This document shows positions 23,117-30,989 of a DNA stretch of 36,025 nt, piece by piece. A model generated the notes under the pieces. That model saw nothing but the letters and a program-made list of their open reading frames with translations. It made no database searches and had not been told where the DNA came from. Numbering within the stretch: the stretch's first letter is position 1; each line of letters begins with the position of its first letter. The stretch is from the NCBI GenBank assembly GCA_910579595.1, contig CAJTVM010000019.1, positions 1 to 36,025 of the forward strand, written 5' to 3'. The stretch comes from an uncultured Oscillospiraceae bacterium (GTDB lineage: Bacteria > Bacillota > Clostridia > Oscillospirales > Oscillospiraceae). The translations under genes were made by a program, and so were the position numbers.

Positions 23117-24766
23117 TCAGCCGTCCCCCTTTCCCCCGGCCAGCGCATCCGTCAGGCCGTTCACCGCGTCCAGATAGTCAATTCCCTTGGGGCAGCGGTC
23201 AATGCACCGCCCGCAGCCCACGCACATATGCTCCACGCCGAACCGGGCTTTGTAGTCGTACATTTTGTGCAGCACCTTGAAGCGCATATTGGCCCCCTGG
23301 GTCTTGCGGGCCATGCCGCCCCCGGCGGTCTGGGTAAAGTCCCGGAGCATACAGCTGGACCACACCCGGCGGCGTTCGCCGTCCCGGCTGGTTTCGTTGT
23401 AGATGATATCCACCGTGTCGAAGCAGGAGCAGGTGGGGCATACCGTATTGCACCCGCCGCAGGCGATGCACCCGTCATCAAACTGGTTCCAGTAGTCCAG
23501 CTGGCACACCTGGCCCAGCCGCTCCCGGCTGTCGATGCGGGGCGGACGGGCCGCGCGACGGTTTTCCTCCACGAACTCGGGGGCAAATTCAATGGGCACC
23601 TCGTCCTGGAAGTAGGGCAAAAGCTCCTCATCGCAGATTTCCGTCAGGGCGCAGATATCGTCAATGCGCACGGCGGCAGCGTAGTCCCACGCCACGTTGG
23701 AGCCCATGGACACACAGAAGCAATTCTCAAAGCCCTCCCGGCACTCCAGCAGGATCAGTTTCACCTTTTCCCGCATCCGGGCGTAGTACAGATCGGGCTG
23801 GCCGTTGTGGAGGAAGATCTGATCCAGCCGGCGGATGGCGTTGATGTCGCAGGGGCGGACAAACAGGAGAATACCCTTATCATCCTCCAGCTCCTTCTCC
23901 GTGCAGTGATCGCCGTTGAAGTAGAGCATGGTCTGGGAGACGGGGTAAAACACCTCTTTGGCGGAGAAGTGGGCCTTTTCATTGTACACCACATCGGTAA
24001 TGGCGTCAATCCTCCCGTAGCGGATTAGGTCGCCGCCCTTGGGACCCCGGCCGGGGAAGCGCTTGGGGGCAAAGATGCGGTACTTCTCCTTCAGCCGGGT
24101 AAAGATAGGGGCCATCCGATCCGCCCGAACGGAAAAGCTCCGGGACTGCCGCGCCCCGCCGGAAACCAGGGTGGACAGGAATTCCCCCTCCAGCGCCAGG
24201 AAGGCGGCAGTGATCCGGCCCACGGCCTTGTAGAAGTCCCAGCGGGCATACTTCTCAATGTCCGCCGCGAAGGCGGGCACCCAGTCCAGCAGGTGGGTGC
24301 TGAGGAAATCCGCCTGCTCCTCCGGGGAGCCGTGTTCCACAAGCCACGTCATGAATTCCAGCTCCAGAGCCAGGTGATCCTCGTGGAGATCGTTCACCGC
24401 CCCGTCCCTGCCCAGGCCCTTTCCAGCATACCGCCGGGACACGTCCTCCCAGGCGTCCTGCATGAAAATGCGCTTGGGGCTGGTGTACACGGATTCGCAG
24501 GGGATGGCGGCAGCGCCGTCCGCCGAGCCGGCGGCCAGGAACAGGTTGGCGTAGTCCACCGCCAGCTCCTCCAGGGCGTTTTCGCCGCAGCTGTCCAGAT
24601 AATTTTTCAGCAGGGCATAGCCCTCTGCCAGTGCGCCCTCCGCCTGGGGCAGGGCCAGCGCCTTCAGCGCGTCCAACAGTTCGCCGTCCACCTCGGCACG
24701 GTAGAGCCGTGAGAGCAGGGCGTACATCTGCCCCCGGCTGGCGTTGTCAAGTTTGGAGATCATCAT
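23117..24766 (-). CDS. Fusion: TorD-like chaperone + AsrA-like Fe-S subunit
   Basis: This 549-residue protein joins two families in one uninterrupted frame. Residues 1-200 are a TorD/DmsD-type molybdoenzyme chaperone: helical, with AVDYANLFLAAG (69-80), PCESVYTSPKRIFMQD (89-104) and the hallmark EDHLALELEFM (129-139). From about residue 213 the protein follows anaerobic sulfite reductase subunit A, beginning EKYRIFAPKRFPGRG, with two [4Fe-4S] motifs C433/C436/C439/C443 and C515/C518/C521/C525. AsrA alone is usually about 340 residues. The start overlaps the ferredoxin subunit stop (ATGA) and has GGAGG 9 bases upstream. The fusion ties cofactor insertion to electron supply for the molybdoenzyme at 25386. 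Confidence 0.9.
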   Translation of the reverse strand: MMISKLDNASRGQMYALLSRLYRAEVDGELLDALKALALPQAEGALAEGYALLKNYLDSCGENALEELAVDYANLFLAAGSADGAAAIPCESVYTSPKRIFMQDAWEDVSRRYAGKGLGRDGAVNDLHEDHLALELEFMTWLVEHGSPEEQADFLSTHLLDWVPAFAADIEKYARWDFYKAVGRITAAFLALEGEFLSTLVSGGARQSRSFSVRADRMAPIFTRLKEKYRIFAPKRFPGRGPKGGDLIRYGRIDAITDVVYNEKAHFSAKEVFYPVSQTMLYFNGDHCTEKELEDDKGILLFVRPCDINAIRRLDQIFLHNGQPDLYYARMREKVKLILLECREGFENCFCVSMGSNVAWDYAAAVRIDDICALTEICDEELLPYFQDEVPIEFAPEFVEENRRAARPPRIDSRERLGQVCQLDYWNQFDDGCIACGGCNTVCPTCSCFDTVDIIYNETSRDGERRRVWSSCMLRDFTQTAGGGMARKTQGANMRFKVLHKMYDYKARFGVEHMCVGCGRCIDRCPKGIDYLDAVNGLTDALAGGKGDG

Positions 24767-25389
24767 AGCTTGCGGCCTCCTTTCCGATGGACGCTGTGCT
24801 CCACGCAATCCTGGGGCAGTACGTCCACCCAATCGTCATGGCGCAGGATATAGCGGGTGGTGGGGCCGTTGCCGAAATCCCGCAGTTGGTAGATATGGGA
24901 GGGATCGGTGGCCGAGAGCAGCTTGGACACCTCGCTGTCCGGGTCGCCCAAATCGCCGTAATACAACGCCGAGCCGGAGCAGTTGCGCACACAGGCGGGA
25001 ACGTCCCCGTCCCTCCGGGCCTGGACGCACAGCGTGCACTTGTCCGCCACCCGCAGCTCCTTGTTGGAGTGGATCATCTCATAGGGGCAGGCCCGCTTAC
25101 AGCTGCCGCAGCCCATGCACAGGGACTGATCCACCTGGATCACCCCGTCCTCATCCTTGTAGCACGCCCCGGTGGGGCACACCTGAACGCAGGAGGGATT
25201 TTCGCACTGCTGGCACATGACGGGCAGGAAATACATCTGTAAATCGGGGTAGATGCCGTTGGGACCGATGGTGCACACCTTGTTCCGTCCCTCGCCCAGA
25301 GCCACGGTGTTTTCCAGCTTGCAGGCCACCTGGCAGCCCTTACAGCCGATACAGCGATCCAGGTCTACCACAAAGGTCAATTGTTTCAT
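24763..25389 (-). CDS. DMSO reductase B-type ferredoxin subunit (four [4Fe-4S])
   Basis: This 208-residue protein carries sixteen cysteines in four groups: C13/C16/C19/C23, C59/C62/C67/C71, C91/C94/C97/C101 and C118/C121/C133/C137. This is the normal wire of DMSO-reductase family enzymes (DmsB, PhsB, NrfC). It has no Tat or Sec signal. Start overlaps the catalytic subunit stop (ATGA) and its stop overlaps the TorD-AsrA start. It would conduct electrons from the AsrAB-like proteins to the catalytic subunit. Confidence 0.93.
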   Translation of the reverse strand: MKQLTFVVDLDRCIGCKGCQVACKLENTVALGEGRNKVCTIGPNGIYPDLQMYFLPVMCQQCENPSCVQVCPTGACYKDEDGVIQVDQSLCMGCGSCKRACPYEMIHSNKELRVADKCTLCVQARRDGDVPACVRNCSGSALYYGDLGDPDSEVSKLLSATDPSHIYQLRDFGNGPTTRYILRHDDWVDVLPQDCVEHSVHRKGGRKL

Positions 25390-28040
25390 ATGCGCACCTC
25401 CTCAGTGGGCTGGACGGGGGTGGGCAGCCAGGGCCGGAAGTCCTCCGGATCCAGCCACACCCCGTCGGGAGCGCCGTCAGCCTTCGTCACCCGCACCTGA
25501 AACGCCCGCAGGGTGTAGGTGCCCACCACGTCGTTGAAGGGGGCGGTGGATTTGGTCAGCATATTCACGTTCATTTCTTTCCAGCCGTGGGTGGGGGTGT
25601 TCAGCGTCTCTGGGTTCCAGAACCGCTCCATGTATACCGTGCCAGGGTTGATGCCCTGAGTGACCTTGGCCACCGCTTGGGTCCTGCCCCGCTTGGACTC
25701 CACCCACACCCAGCCGCCGTCCTCAATGCCGTATTTCTCCGCCGCATTGGGGTGAATCCACAGCTCCGGGGCGGGGTACATCTCCCGCAGCCAGGGGATG
25801 TTGCGCAGGGTGTTGTGATGATAATAGGGTACCCGGCCCCCGGTGAGCGCCAGAGGGTATTCCTCCGCCACACCGCTGTCAGGCAGGGGGCTTTCCACCG
25901 GCTCCAGATAGTAGGGCAGGGGATCGTAGTCCTGATCGGCGGGCTCCAGGTCGATGGGGCTGAAGGGACGGCCCGTGCGGCCCAGGGTGATCATGCTCTC
26001 CACGTACAGCTCGCACTTTTTGGACGGCGTGGGGAAGCCGGCGGGCTTGCCGCCGTTCTTCGGATCGGGCTGCTGGTAGACATAGTAGGAGCGCCATTGC
26101 TCCTTTGGCAGATATTCGATGGGGGCCTTGGCGGCAAACTCCTTCCAGCTCATGCCAAGCCGGTTCACCCAGTGATCCAGAAATTCCTCCATGCTGTCCC
26201 AGTAGGGCAGATCATGGCCCATATAGTCCGCGTCAAAAGCCTTGGCGCAGGCCTCGTGGCCCAGCTCACCGCAGCGCTTGGCCAGCTTGGACCAGAACAG
26301 CGTCTCGTCCATAGTCTCCCACAAGTGGGTGCACTGCTGCCGGGCCACCAGGGTGTTGCAGGTTTCCACCAGCATATCCGTCTCCAGCCACTCCTCGGCG
26401 GGGATGAGGATGTCGGCATAGGCGGAGAAGGAGGTGGGGTACATATAGACGTGGACGATGAAGTCCAGCTTCTGGATGGCCTGCTCCCACCGCTGGCTGT
26501 CGGCGGTGGCCCCCAGCTTGTTGCCGGAGCGGTCGATCCATACCCTGGGCTGGTAGGGCTCCCCGGTGAGGATGGCCTCCAGAATGCTGGAGGGGTGGCC
26601 CGCCCACCAGATGCCCAGGCCCTTATGGGCACGGCCCCCCAAGCGCTTTTTCAGCTGCTCGTTGGGCAGGCGGCCCGCCGCCACGGGGACGGGATAGTTG
26701 GGCATATCAAAGCACCCGCTGGTGCGGAAGCGCTGGAGAAGTGCGCCGGGGCGCTCCACATTGCCCATGAGCAGATCGATGGTGGCCGCGGCCATGGCGG
26801 CCTGGACGGAGTTGGGGGTCTGGTCGGTGGCCACGCCGATGGACAGGCCGCTGGGCAGGTTGTCGGTAAAGACATGAATGGCCTCCTCGATTTTGCCCGC
26901 GTCCAGCCAGCAAACCTCGGCGGCTTTTTCCAGGGTGTACTCCTCCACCCGCTCCCACAGGAGCTGCCAACCCGTCTTGCACCGCCTGCCGTCCACGGTG
27001 AACACGCCCTCCAGGGCGGGATCCAGCGCATCGTTCCAGGGGTATTCCAGCGGCTGGGGGGAGTTGGTCTTTTTGTCCCACACCATAAAAGTGTCCGGCT
27101 GGTCAGGATTGCCGCTCTTTTCAGGCCGCAGGAGCATCTTTGTTTCCACGTCCACCAAGTAGGGGAGATTCGTCCACTTCATGACGAAATCGGCATCGTA
27201 CAGCTTGTTGTCTAATATGTAGCGGATCCAGGCCAGCTGGAGGGCCACGTCGCTGCCGGGGCGGATGGGGAGCCATACGTCCGCCTTGGCGGCATCGGGG
27301 GTAAACCGGGGGTCAACCACCACAGTTTTCACGCCCCTTGCCCGCAAATCCGCCACCATGCCGCCGCCAGAGGCGGGGCAAGACCACGCCGGGCCGGTAC
27401 CCCACAGCACCAAGGCCTTGATGGGGGTGTCGTCGGGGAAATACAGCTCCAGGGCGTTGGAGTCGGCAATGCTGGGATCCACCCCGCCGTACATCATGGT
27501 GTAGGCCAGCACCCGGGGCAGGTAGCACTGGGCGCACCCCGGCTCAAACCAGTTGGGGGTGCCGAATATGTTGCAGAACCGGGCGATGGACCAGATCTCC
27601 GGGTTGCCGCCGCCCCCGGTGGAGCAGAACACGGTTTCCGCACCGTACTTTTCCCGGGTCTCCATCAGCTTCTTGGCGGTGGTGTCCAGCGCCTCCTCCC
27701 AGGAGATGCGCTTCCACTGGCCGCTGCCGCGCGGCCCCACCCGCTTCATGGGGTATTTGTTCCGGTTGGGGTGGTACAACGCCTGGATGCCGGACAGGCC
27801 CTTGGCGCACATACGGCCCTTGCTCATGGGATCCTCCGGGTTGCCCCGCAGGCTCACCACCCGCCCGTTTTTCACCGTAGCCAGTACGCCGCAGTTGGCG
27901 ATACACGCCCGGCACGCCGTTTTGATCACCCGCACATCGTCCCCTTGCTTCTCAGCCGCAGCCTTTTTCACAAGGCCGGGGCTGCCCAAGCCGGGGATTT
28001 TGCCCATGCGGATGGCGCTGGGATAGCTTGCTGCCGTCAT
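25386..28040 (-). CDS. Molybdopterin (bis-MGD) oxidoreductase catalytic subunit
   Basis: This 884-residue DMSO-reductase family protein has an N-terminal [4Fe-4S] site C43/C46/C50/C78 (CRACIANC then MSKGRMCAKG). The likely metal ligand is Cys172 in GCAQCYLP, aligned by eye with the Sec/Cys position of formate dehydrogenase (encoded TGC here). The C-terminal molydopterin-dinucleotide domain starts near residue 755 (YPLALTGGRVPYYHHNTLRN). No twin-arginine signal precedes the cluster, so the enzyme should be cytosolic. Substrate is not evident; acetylene hydratase, pyrogallol transhydroxylase, catechol dehydroxylases and thiosulfate/polysulfide reductases share this family. The start overlaps the GntR stop by ATGA. 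Confidence 0.92.
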   Translation of the reverse strand: MTAASYPSAIRMGKIPGLGSPGLVKKAAAEKQGDDVRVIKTACRACIANCGVLATVKNGRVVSLRGNPEDPMSKGRMCAKGLSGIQALYHPNRNKYPMKRVGPRGSGQWKRISWEEALDTTAKKLMETREKYGAETVFCSTGGGGNPEIWSIARFCNIFGTPNWFEPGCAQCYLPRVLAYTMMYGGVDPSIADSNALELYFPDDTPIKALVLWGTGPAWSCPASGGGMVADLRARGVKTVVVDPRFTPDAAKADVWLPIRPGSDVALQLAWIRYILDNKLYDADFVMKWTNLPYLVDVETKMLLRPEKSGNPDQPDTFMVWDKKTNSPQPLEYPWNDALDPALEGVFTVDGRRCKTGWQLLWERVEEYTLEKAAEVCWLDAGKIEEAIHVFTDNLPSGLSIGVATDQTPNSVQAAMAAATIDLLMGNVERPGALLQRFRTSGCFDMPNYPVPVAAGRLPNEQLKKRLGGRAHKGLGIWWAGHPSSILEAILTGEPYQPRVWIDRSGNKLGATADSQRWEQAIQKLDFIVHVYMYPTSFSAYADILIPAEEWLETDMLVETCNTLVARQQCTHLWETMDETLFWSKLAKRCGELGHEACAKAFDADYMGHDLPYWDSMEEFLDHWVNRLGMSWKEFAAKAPIEYLPKEQWRSYYVYQQPDPKNGGKPAGFPTPSKKCELYVESMITLGRTGRPFSPIDLEPADQDYDPLPYYLEPVESPLPDSGVAEEYPLALTGGRVPYYHHNTLRNIPWLREMYPAPELWIHPNAAEKYGIEDGGWVWVESKRGRTQAVAKVTQGINPGTVYMERFWNPETLNTPTHGWKEMNVNMLTKSTAPFNDVVGTYTLRAFQVRVTKADGAPDGVWLDPEDFRPWLPTPVQPTEEVRI

Positions 28041-28762
28041 TCGATCCCTCTCCCTTCTGTGTTTGCCCGGATGGCGCGGATGTGGGCCTCCATGGCCTCC
28101 TCCGCCCTCCGGCCGTCTTTGGCTGCGATGGCGTCCAGCACCCTCCGGTGATCCGCCGCCGATTCGTAGTATTTTTCCCTGTCGCTGCCGTACACCGCCT
28201 CGTACAATCCTAAATCTGTACCCGCTGTGTGGACGATGTTGACAAACTGGATGTAGAACTGGTTGTGGGAGGCGGCGGCGCACTGGAGGTGGAACAGATC
28301 GTCCAGGGCCAGCATATCCGCCAGCCCCATCTCTCCCCGGACATAGGCGGGGATGGCCTCCTCCATCTCCGCCAGGCGCCGGGAAAGGGCATCCACGTCC
28401 GAGCGCGAGGCGTTTTTGGCGGCCAAGCGGGCGGCGGTGGCCTCCACCGCCATACGGGCCTCGAACAAGCTGCCGGACAAGGTGTCGTCCAGCATGGTGT
28501 AGGTGCGCAGGATGCGGCCCAGGGTCTCCGGGGAAAAGGAGGCCACGGTGGTGCCGCTGCCCTGCCGCTTGTCCAGGACGCCCAGGACGCACAGGGCGCT
28601 GATGGCCTCCCGCAGCGGAACGCGGGAGATGCCAAGGGATGCGGCAAAGTCCCGCTCCGGGGGCAGCCGGTCCCCGGGGTGGAGCTTCCCGCTGTCCACC
28701 AGGTTCAAAATGTAATCCATCACCTGCTGGCTGATGCTGGTGCGTTGAATGATGTTTTCCAT
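28037..28762 (-). CDS. FadR-subfamily GntR transcriptional regulator
   Basis: This 241-residue regulator has a winged helix-turn-helix (about 8-75; LPPERDFAASLGISRVPLRE, then AISALCVLGVLDKRQGSGT) and an FCD ligand-binding domain (about 85-220) with the metal-binding His pattern (LDDLFHLQCAAASHN, then DHRRVLDAI). FCD regulators usually bind small organic acids. The ATG at 28762 has GGAGG 5 bases upstream. It is the first gene of the molybdoenzyme operon and its own promoter carries a matching palindrome, so autoregulation is likely. Confidence 0.92.
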   Translation of the reverse strand: MENIIQRTSISQQVMDYILNLVDSGKLHPGDRLPPERDFAASLGISRVPLREAISALCVLGVLDKRQGSGTTVASFSPETLGRILRTYTMLDDTLSGSLFEARMAVEATAARLAAKNASRSDVDALSRRLAEMEEAIPAYVRGEMGLADMLALDDLFHLQCAAASHNQFYIQFVNIVHTAGTDLGLYEAVYGSDREKYYESAADHRRVLDAIAAKDGRRAEEAMEAHIRAIRANTEGRGIE

Positions 28763-28785
28763 GTCTGCCTCCGACTCATCGGCTT

Positions 28786-28798
28786 TTGGTATTACCAA
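28786..28798. promoter_or_regulatory. GntR/FadR-type operator
   Basis: TTGGT-ATT-ACCAA is a perfect inverted repeat of the TGGT-N3-ACCA type used by FadR-like proteins. It overlaps the -10 box (28797-28802) of the operon's promoter, so a bound protein would block RNA polymerase. A second overlapping dyad, GGTAT-N6-ATACC, extends to 28804. Confidence 0.8.
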
Positions 28799-28825
28799 TA
28801 TACCATGAACGGGATGGGCTGTCAA
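28797..28825 (-). promoter_or_regulatory. Sigma-A promoter of the molybdoenzyme operon
   Basis: On the minus strand a perfect TTGACA (complement of 28820-28825) is followed after 17 bases by TATATT (complement of 28797-28802). It reads toward the GntR start at 28762. Confidence 0.88.
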
Positions 28826-28873
28826 GCGCCAGCCCAAAGTTTGCGGTCGACAATTTCTATAAAAAGAATCCGC

Positions 28874-28915
28874 GCCGAAGGCCGACACTCCGTAAAGAAG
28901 TGTCGGCCTTTCGGC
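28874..28915. terminator. Long hairpin, possible terminator or element-junction structure
   Basis: GCCGAAGGCCGACACT (28874-28889) pairs with AGTGTCGGCCTTTCGGC (28899-28915), about 16 bp with one offset. It lies in the 197-base gap between the GntR gene and the recombinase. No T run follows on either strand. It may end transcription from the mobile element or be a remnant of the chromosomal neighbour interrupted by insertion. Confidence 0.5.
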
Positions 28916-28943
28916 TAACCTGTAAAGAAATTCTATCTATTGG

Positions 28944-28974
28944 GACGGTGTAGCTATGGCTACGCCGTCTTTTT
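28944..28974 (+). terminator. Hairpin with T run at recombinase end
   Basis: GACGGTGTAGC (28944-28954) pairs with GCTACGCCGTC (28959-28969), one mismatch, followed by T5 on the plus strand. The recombinase stop codon lies within it on the opposite strand. As drawn it would terminate rightward transcripts entering the element. Confidence 0.6.
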
Positions 28975-30636
28975 ACGCTGGCCTGAAAGATGTTTCTGGA
29001 ACAGCTTCTCCATTTCTTCCGGGGATGGGGCACACCACAGGCCGATGGTGTTGTAATAGATGTCCACCCTCTGATGGCGCTTGCCGTTCAGCTTGTCGGG
29101 CTTGGATACCACGATTTTCTCAATGAACTCGTTAACGATTTCAGGCGTCAGCTCCGTCAGCCGTGTCACCTGTCTGGCCCGATCAATGAACCGCTGCAAG
29201 TCAGCGGCCCTATCCGTGGTGGCCTCCAAGCTGATTTCCATTTCAGGAATCGCCGCTTTCAACTGCTTCTGTTCGGCTTCCAGCGACACGGATAGCGTGG
29301 CAAAGCGTTCCTCGGATAACAAGCCCTTGCTCATGTCCTCATAGCTTTTCTGAATAAGCTGGTCAATCTCCACCACCCGCTGTTTGGCCTTGTCCAACTC
29401 CCGGCCCCTGGCGGTCAACTCCTTTTTCTCTCGCAGTCCAAACCGTTCCATCTGCTCCTGAGCAAACCGCTTTTCATAGACCTGGATGTACCACAACAGC
29501 CTTTGCAGGCCCTCTAACACCAACTGCTCCACGGTACGTTCCCGAATATAGTGAGCAGAACATACACTGGAATTTTTACGATAGCTGGAACAGAAGAAGA
29601 AAGCTCCCTCTCGCTTATAGTTATTGGTACTGCTGTAATACAGCTTCTCACCACAGTCGGCACAGTAGAGCAAGCCAGAAAACATACTCACGATGCCGGT
29701 ACGATCTGGCCTGCGGCGGTGTTGCCGGAGGTCTTGGACGAGGGCGAAAGTCTCCCGGTCAATGATGGCGGGGTGGGTATCGGGAAATATCTTCCATTCC
29801 TCCTGGGGCTTGTCCAGCCGCTTCTTCAACTTAAAGGATTGTCTGAATGTGCGGAAATTCACCGTGTCGCCGGTGTACTCCTGCCTGTCCAGAATAGCGG
29901 CCACGGTGGAGGAACACCAGTTATGCGGGTACACAGGGGGCTTAACGGGGCAGTTCACGCCAATGCTATGAAGATACTCGCTGGGAGTCAACACGCCCTC
30001 AGAACGCAGTTTCTTGGCGATTTGAGTAGGCCCCAGGCCGGACACGCTCATTCGGAATATTCGCTGTACTATTTCCGCTGCCGGTTCATCCACGATCCAC
30101 CTGTTCTTGTCCTCCGGGTCTTTCTTGTAGCCAAAGGGCGTGTTCGTGGTCAAGGGTATCCCGGCGTTGCCACGGCTCTGCATGACACGGCATACCTTAT
30201 CGCTCGTATTTTTTGCGTGCCATTCATTGAACAAATCCTGCATGGGAACGATGTCACTTACTCCGTTGGCGGTGTCGATGTTGTCCATAATGGCGATATA
30301 GCGCACGTTCAGCCGGACAAAATCTTCTTCCAGAAGCTGCCCCACCACAAGACGGTTCCGGCCCAGCCGGGAATGGTCTTTCACAACGAGGTTTGTCACA
30401 AGGCCCTGCTCGGCTAACTCCATGATCTCCATGAAAGCCGGACGGGTGAACGAAACCCCAGAATATCCGTCATCAAAGAAAAATCTTGGGTTTGGCAGGT
30501 GGTTGTCACTGGCGTACTTCTCCAGGATGGCCTTTTGATTTTGGATTGACCCTGAGATACCCTCTTTCTCGTCGTCACGGGACAATCTGGCGTATAACGC
30601 TGTAATTCTCTGATTATTTGGCTGCTTTTTCTTCAA
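28960..30636 (-). CDS. Large serine recombinase (TndX/TnpX-like)
   Basis: This 558-residue recombinase excises and integrates the mobile element. The catalytic domain starts with ITALYARLSRDDE, nucleophile Ser19. The recombinase domain includes GYKKDPEDKNRWIVDEPAAE, a zinc-ribbon with YCADCGEKLYY follows near residue 330, then a coiled coil (about 390-460) and a C-terminal domain of the DUF4368 type. The start is TTG at 30636 with AGGAG 6 bases upstream. It lies at the left edge of the element, next to the GntR promoter region, as expected for an end-proximal recombinase. Confidence 0.92.
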   Translation of the reverse strand: MKKKQPNNQRITALYARLSRDDEKEGISGSIQNQKAILEKYASDNHLPNPRFFFDDGYSGVSFTRPAFMEIMELAEQGLVTNLVVKDHSRLGRNRLVVGQLLEEDFVRLNVRYIAIMDNIDTANGVSDIVPMQDLFNEWHAKNTSDKVCRVMQSRGNAGIPLTTNTPFGYKKDPEDKNRWIVDEPAAEIVQRIFRMSVSGLGPTQIAKKLRSEGVLTPSEYLHSIGVNCPVKPPVYPHNWCSSTVAAILDRQEYTGDTVNFRTFRQSFKLKKRLDKPQEEWKIFPDTHPAIIDRETFALVQDLRQHRRRPDRTGIVSMFSGLLYCADCGEKLYYSSTNNYKREGAFFFCSSYRKNSSVCSAHYIRERTVEQLVLEGLQRLLWYIQVYEKRFAQEQMERFGLREKKELTARGRELDKAKQRVVEIDQLIQKSYEDMSKGLLSEERFATLSVSLEAEQKQLKAAIPEMEISLEATTDRAADLQRFIDRARQVTRLTELTPEIVNEFIEKIVVSKPDKLNGKRHQRVDIYYNTIGLWCAPSPEEMEKLFQKHLSGQRKKTA

Positions 30637-30654
30637 AATATGCTCCTTTCCGCA

Positions 30655-30703
30655 GCCGGATGTGATATGAATTGCAAGGTAGCTTTATCATACCACATCC
30701 GGC
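30655..30703. repeat. 16-bp inverted repeat at recombinase promoter
   Basis: GCCGGATGTGATATGA (30655-30670) and TCATACCACATCCGGC (30688-30703) match as an inverted repeat with 15 of 16 pairs and a 17-base spacer. The right arm covers the recombinase -10 box and the left arm lies in its leader. It could be an operator pair for autoregulation, or a leader hairpin. Confidence 0.85.
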
Positions 30704-30715
30704 GCAAGACTTCAA
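30687..30715 (-). promoter_or_regulatory. Recombinase promoter
   Basis: On the minus strand TTGAAG (complement of 30710-30715), 17-base spacer, then TATGAT (complement of 30687-30692) preceded by TGG. It lies just inside the end of tnpW and reads to the TTG at 30636. Confidence 0.8.
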
Positions 30716-30719
30716 CACT

Positions 30720-30989
30720 TTACAGTGTGATATTTTGATTGAGAATGCGATTTACTTTCCCGTCTGCGGTTTCAGCGCCCTTGCTGAAATGGGCGTTGAC
30801 GGTGTAGACGGTGCCACCGATCTCCCGCTCAAAACTGATAGGGCGGGGATATTGATGCTCTCGGAACCATGCAAGGCGCTGCTCCCGACTCAATGTAGCG
30901 AGGTGCGCCATTTCCTTTTCCACGCTGGCCCATACTTCCTCAACGATTTCCCACTGTTTTTCTGTCAATTCAATCTGAAATACGCTCAT
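30720..30989 (-). CDS. tnpW: TnpW-like transposon-encoded protein
   Basis: This 89-residue acidic protein matches the TnpW family of Tn4451-type mobilizable transposons by size, neighbours and the pattern FREHQYPRPISFEREIGGTV followed by YTVNAHFS and a terminal KVNRILNQN. Its role is unknown. Its start overlaps the relaxase stop (ATGA), so the two are translationally coupled, and the recombinase follows on the same strand. Confidence 0.8.
   Translation of the reverse strand: MSVFQIELTEKQWEIVEEVWASVEKEMAHLATLSREQRLAWFREHQYPRPISFEREIGGTVYTVNAHFSKGAETADGKVNRILNQNITL

Noticed and set aside
22321..24766. Anaerobic sulfite reductase
   Set aside because: AsrA- and AsrB-like proteins are present but AsrC, the siroheme catalytic subunit, is not; coupling to the adjacent molybdoenzyme is more likely.
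25567..27215. Open frame of 542 residues opposite the molybdoenzyme gene
   Set aside because: It lies entirely antisense to a clear bis-MGD enzyme and has the His/Gly/Ala-rich composition of GC-rich antisense frames.
25386..28040. Tat-exported, membrane-anchored DMSO reductase
   Set aside because: No twin-arginine signal precedes the first cluster and no DmsC/NrfD gene is nearby.
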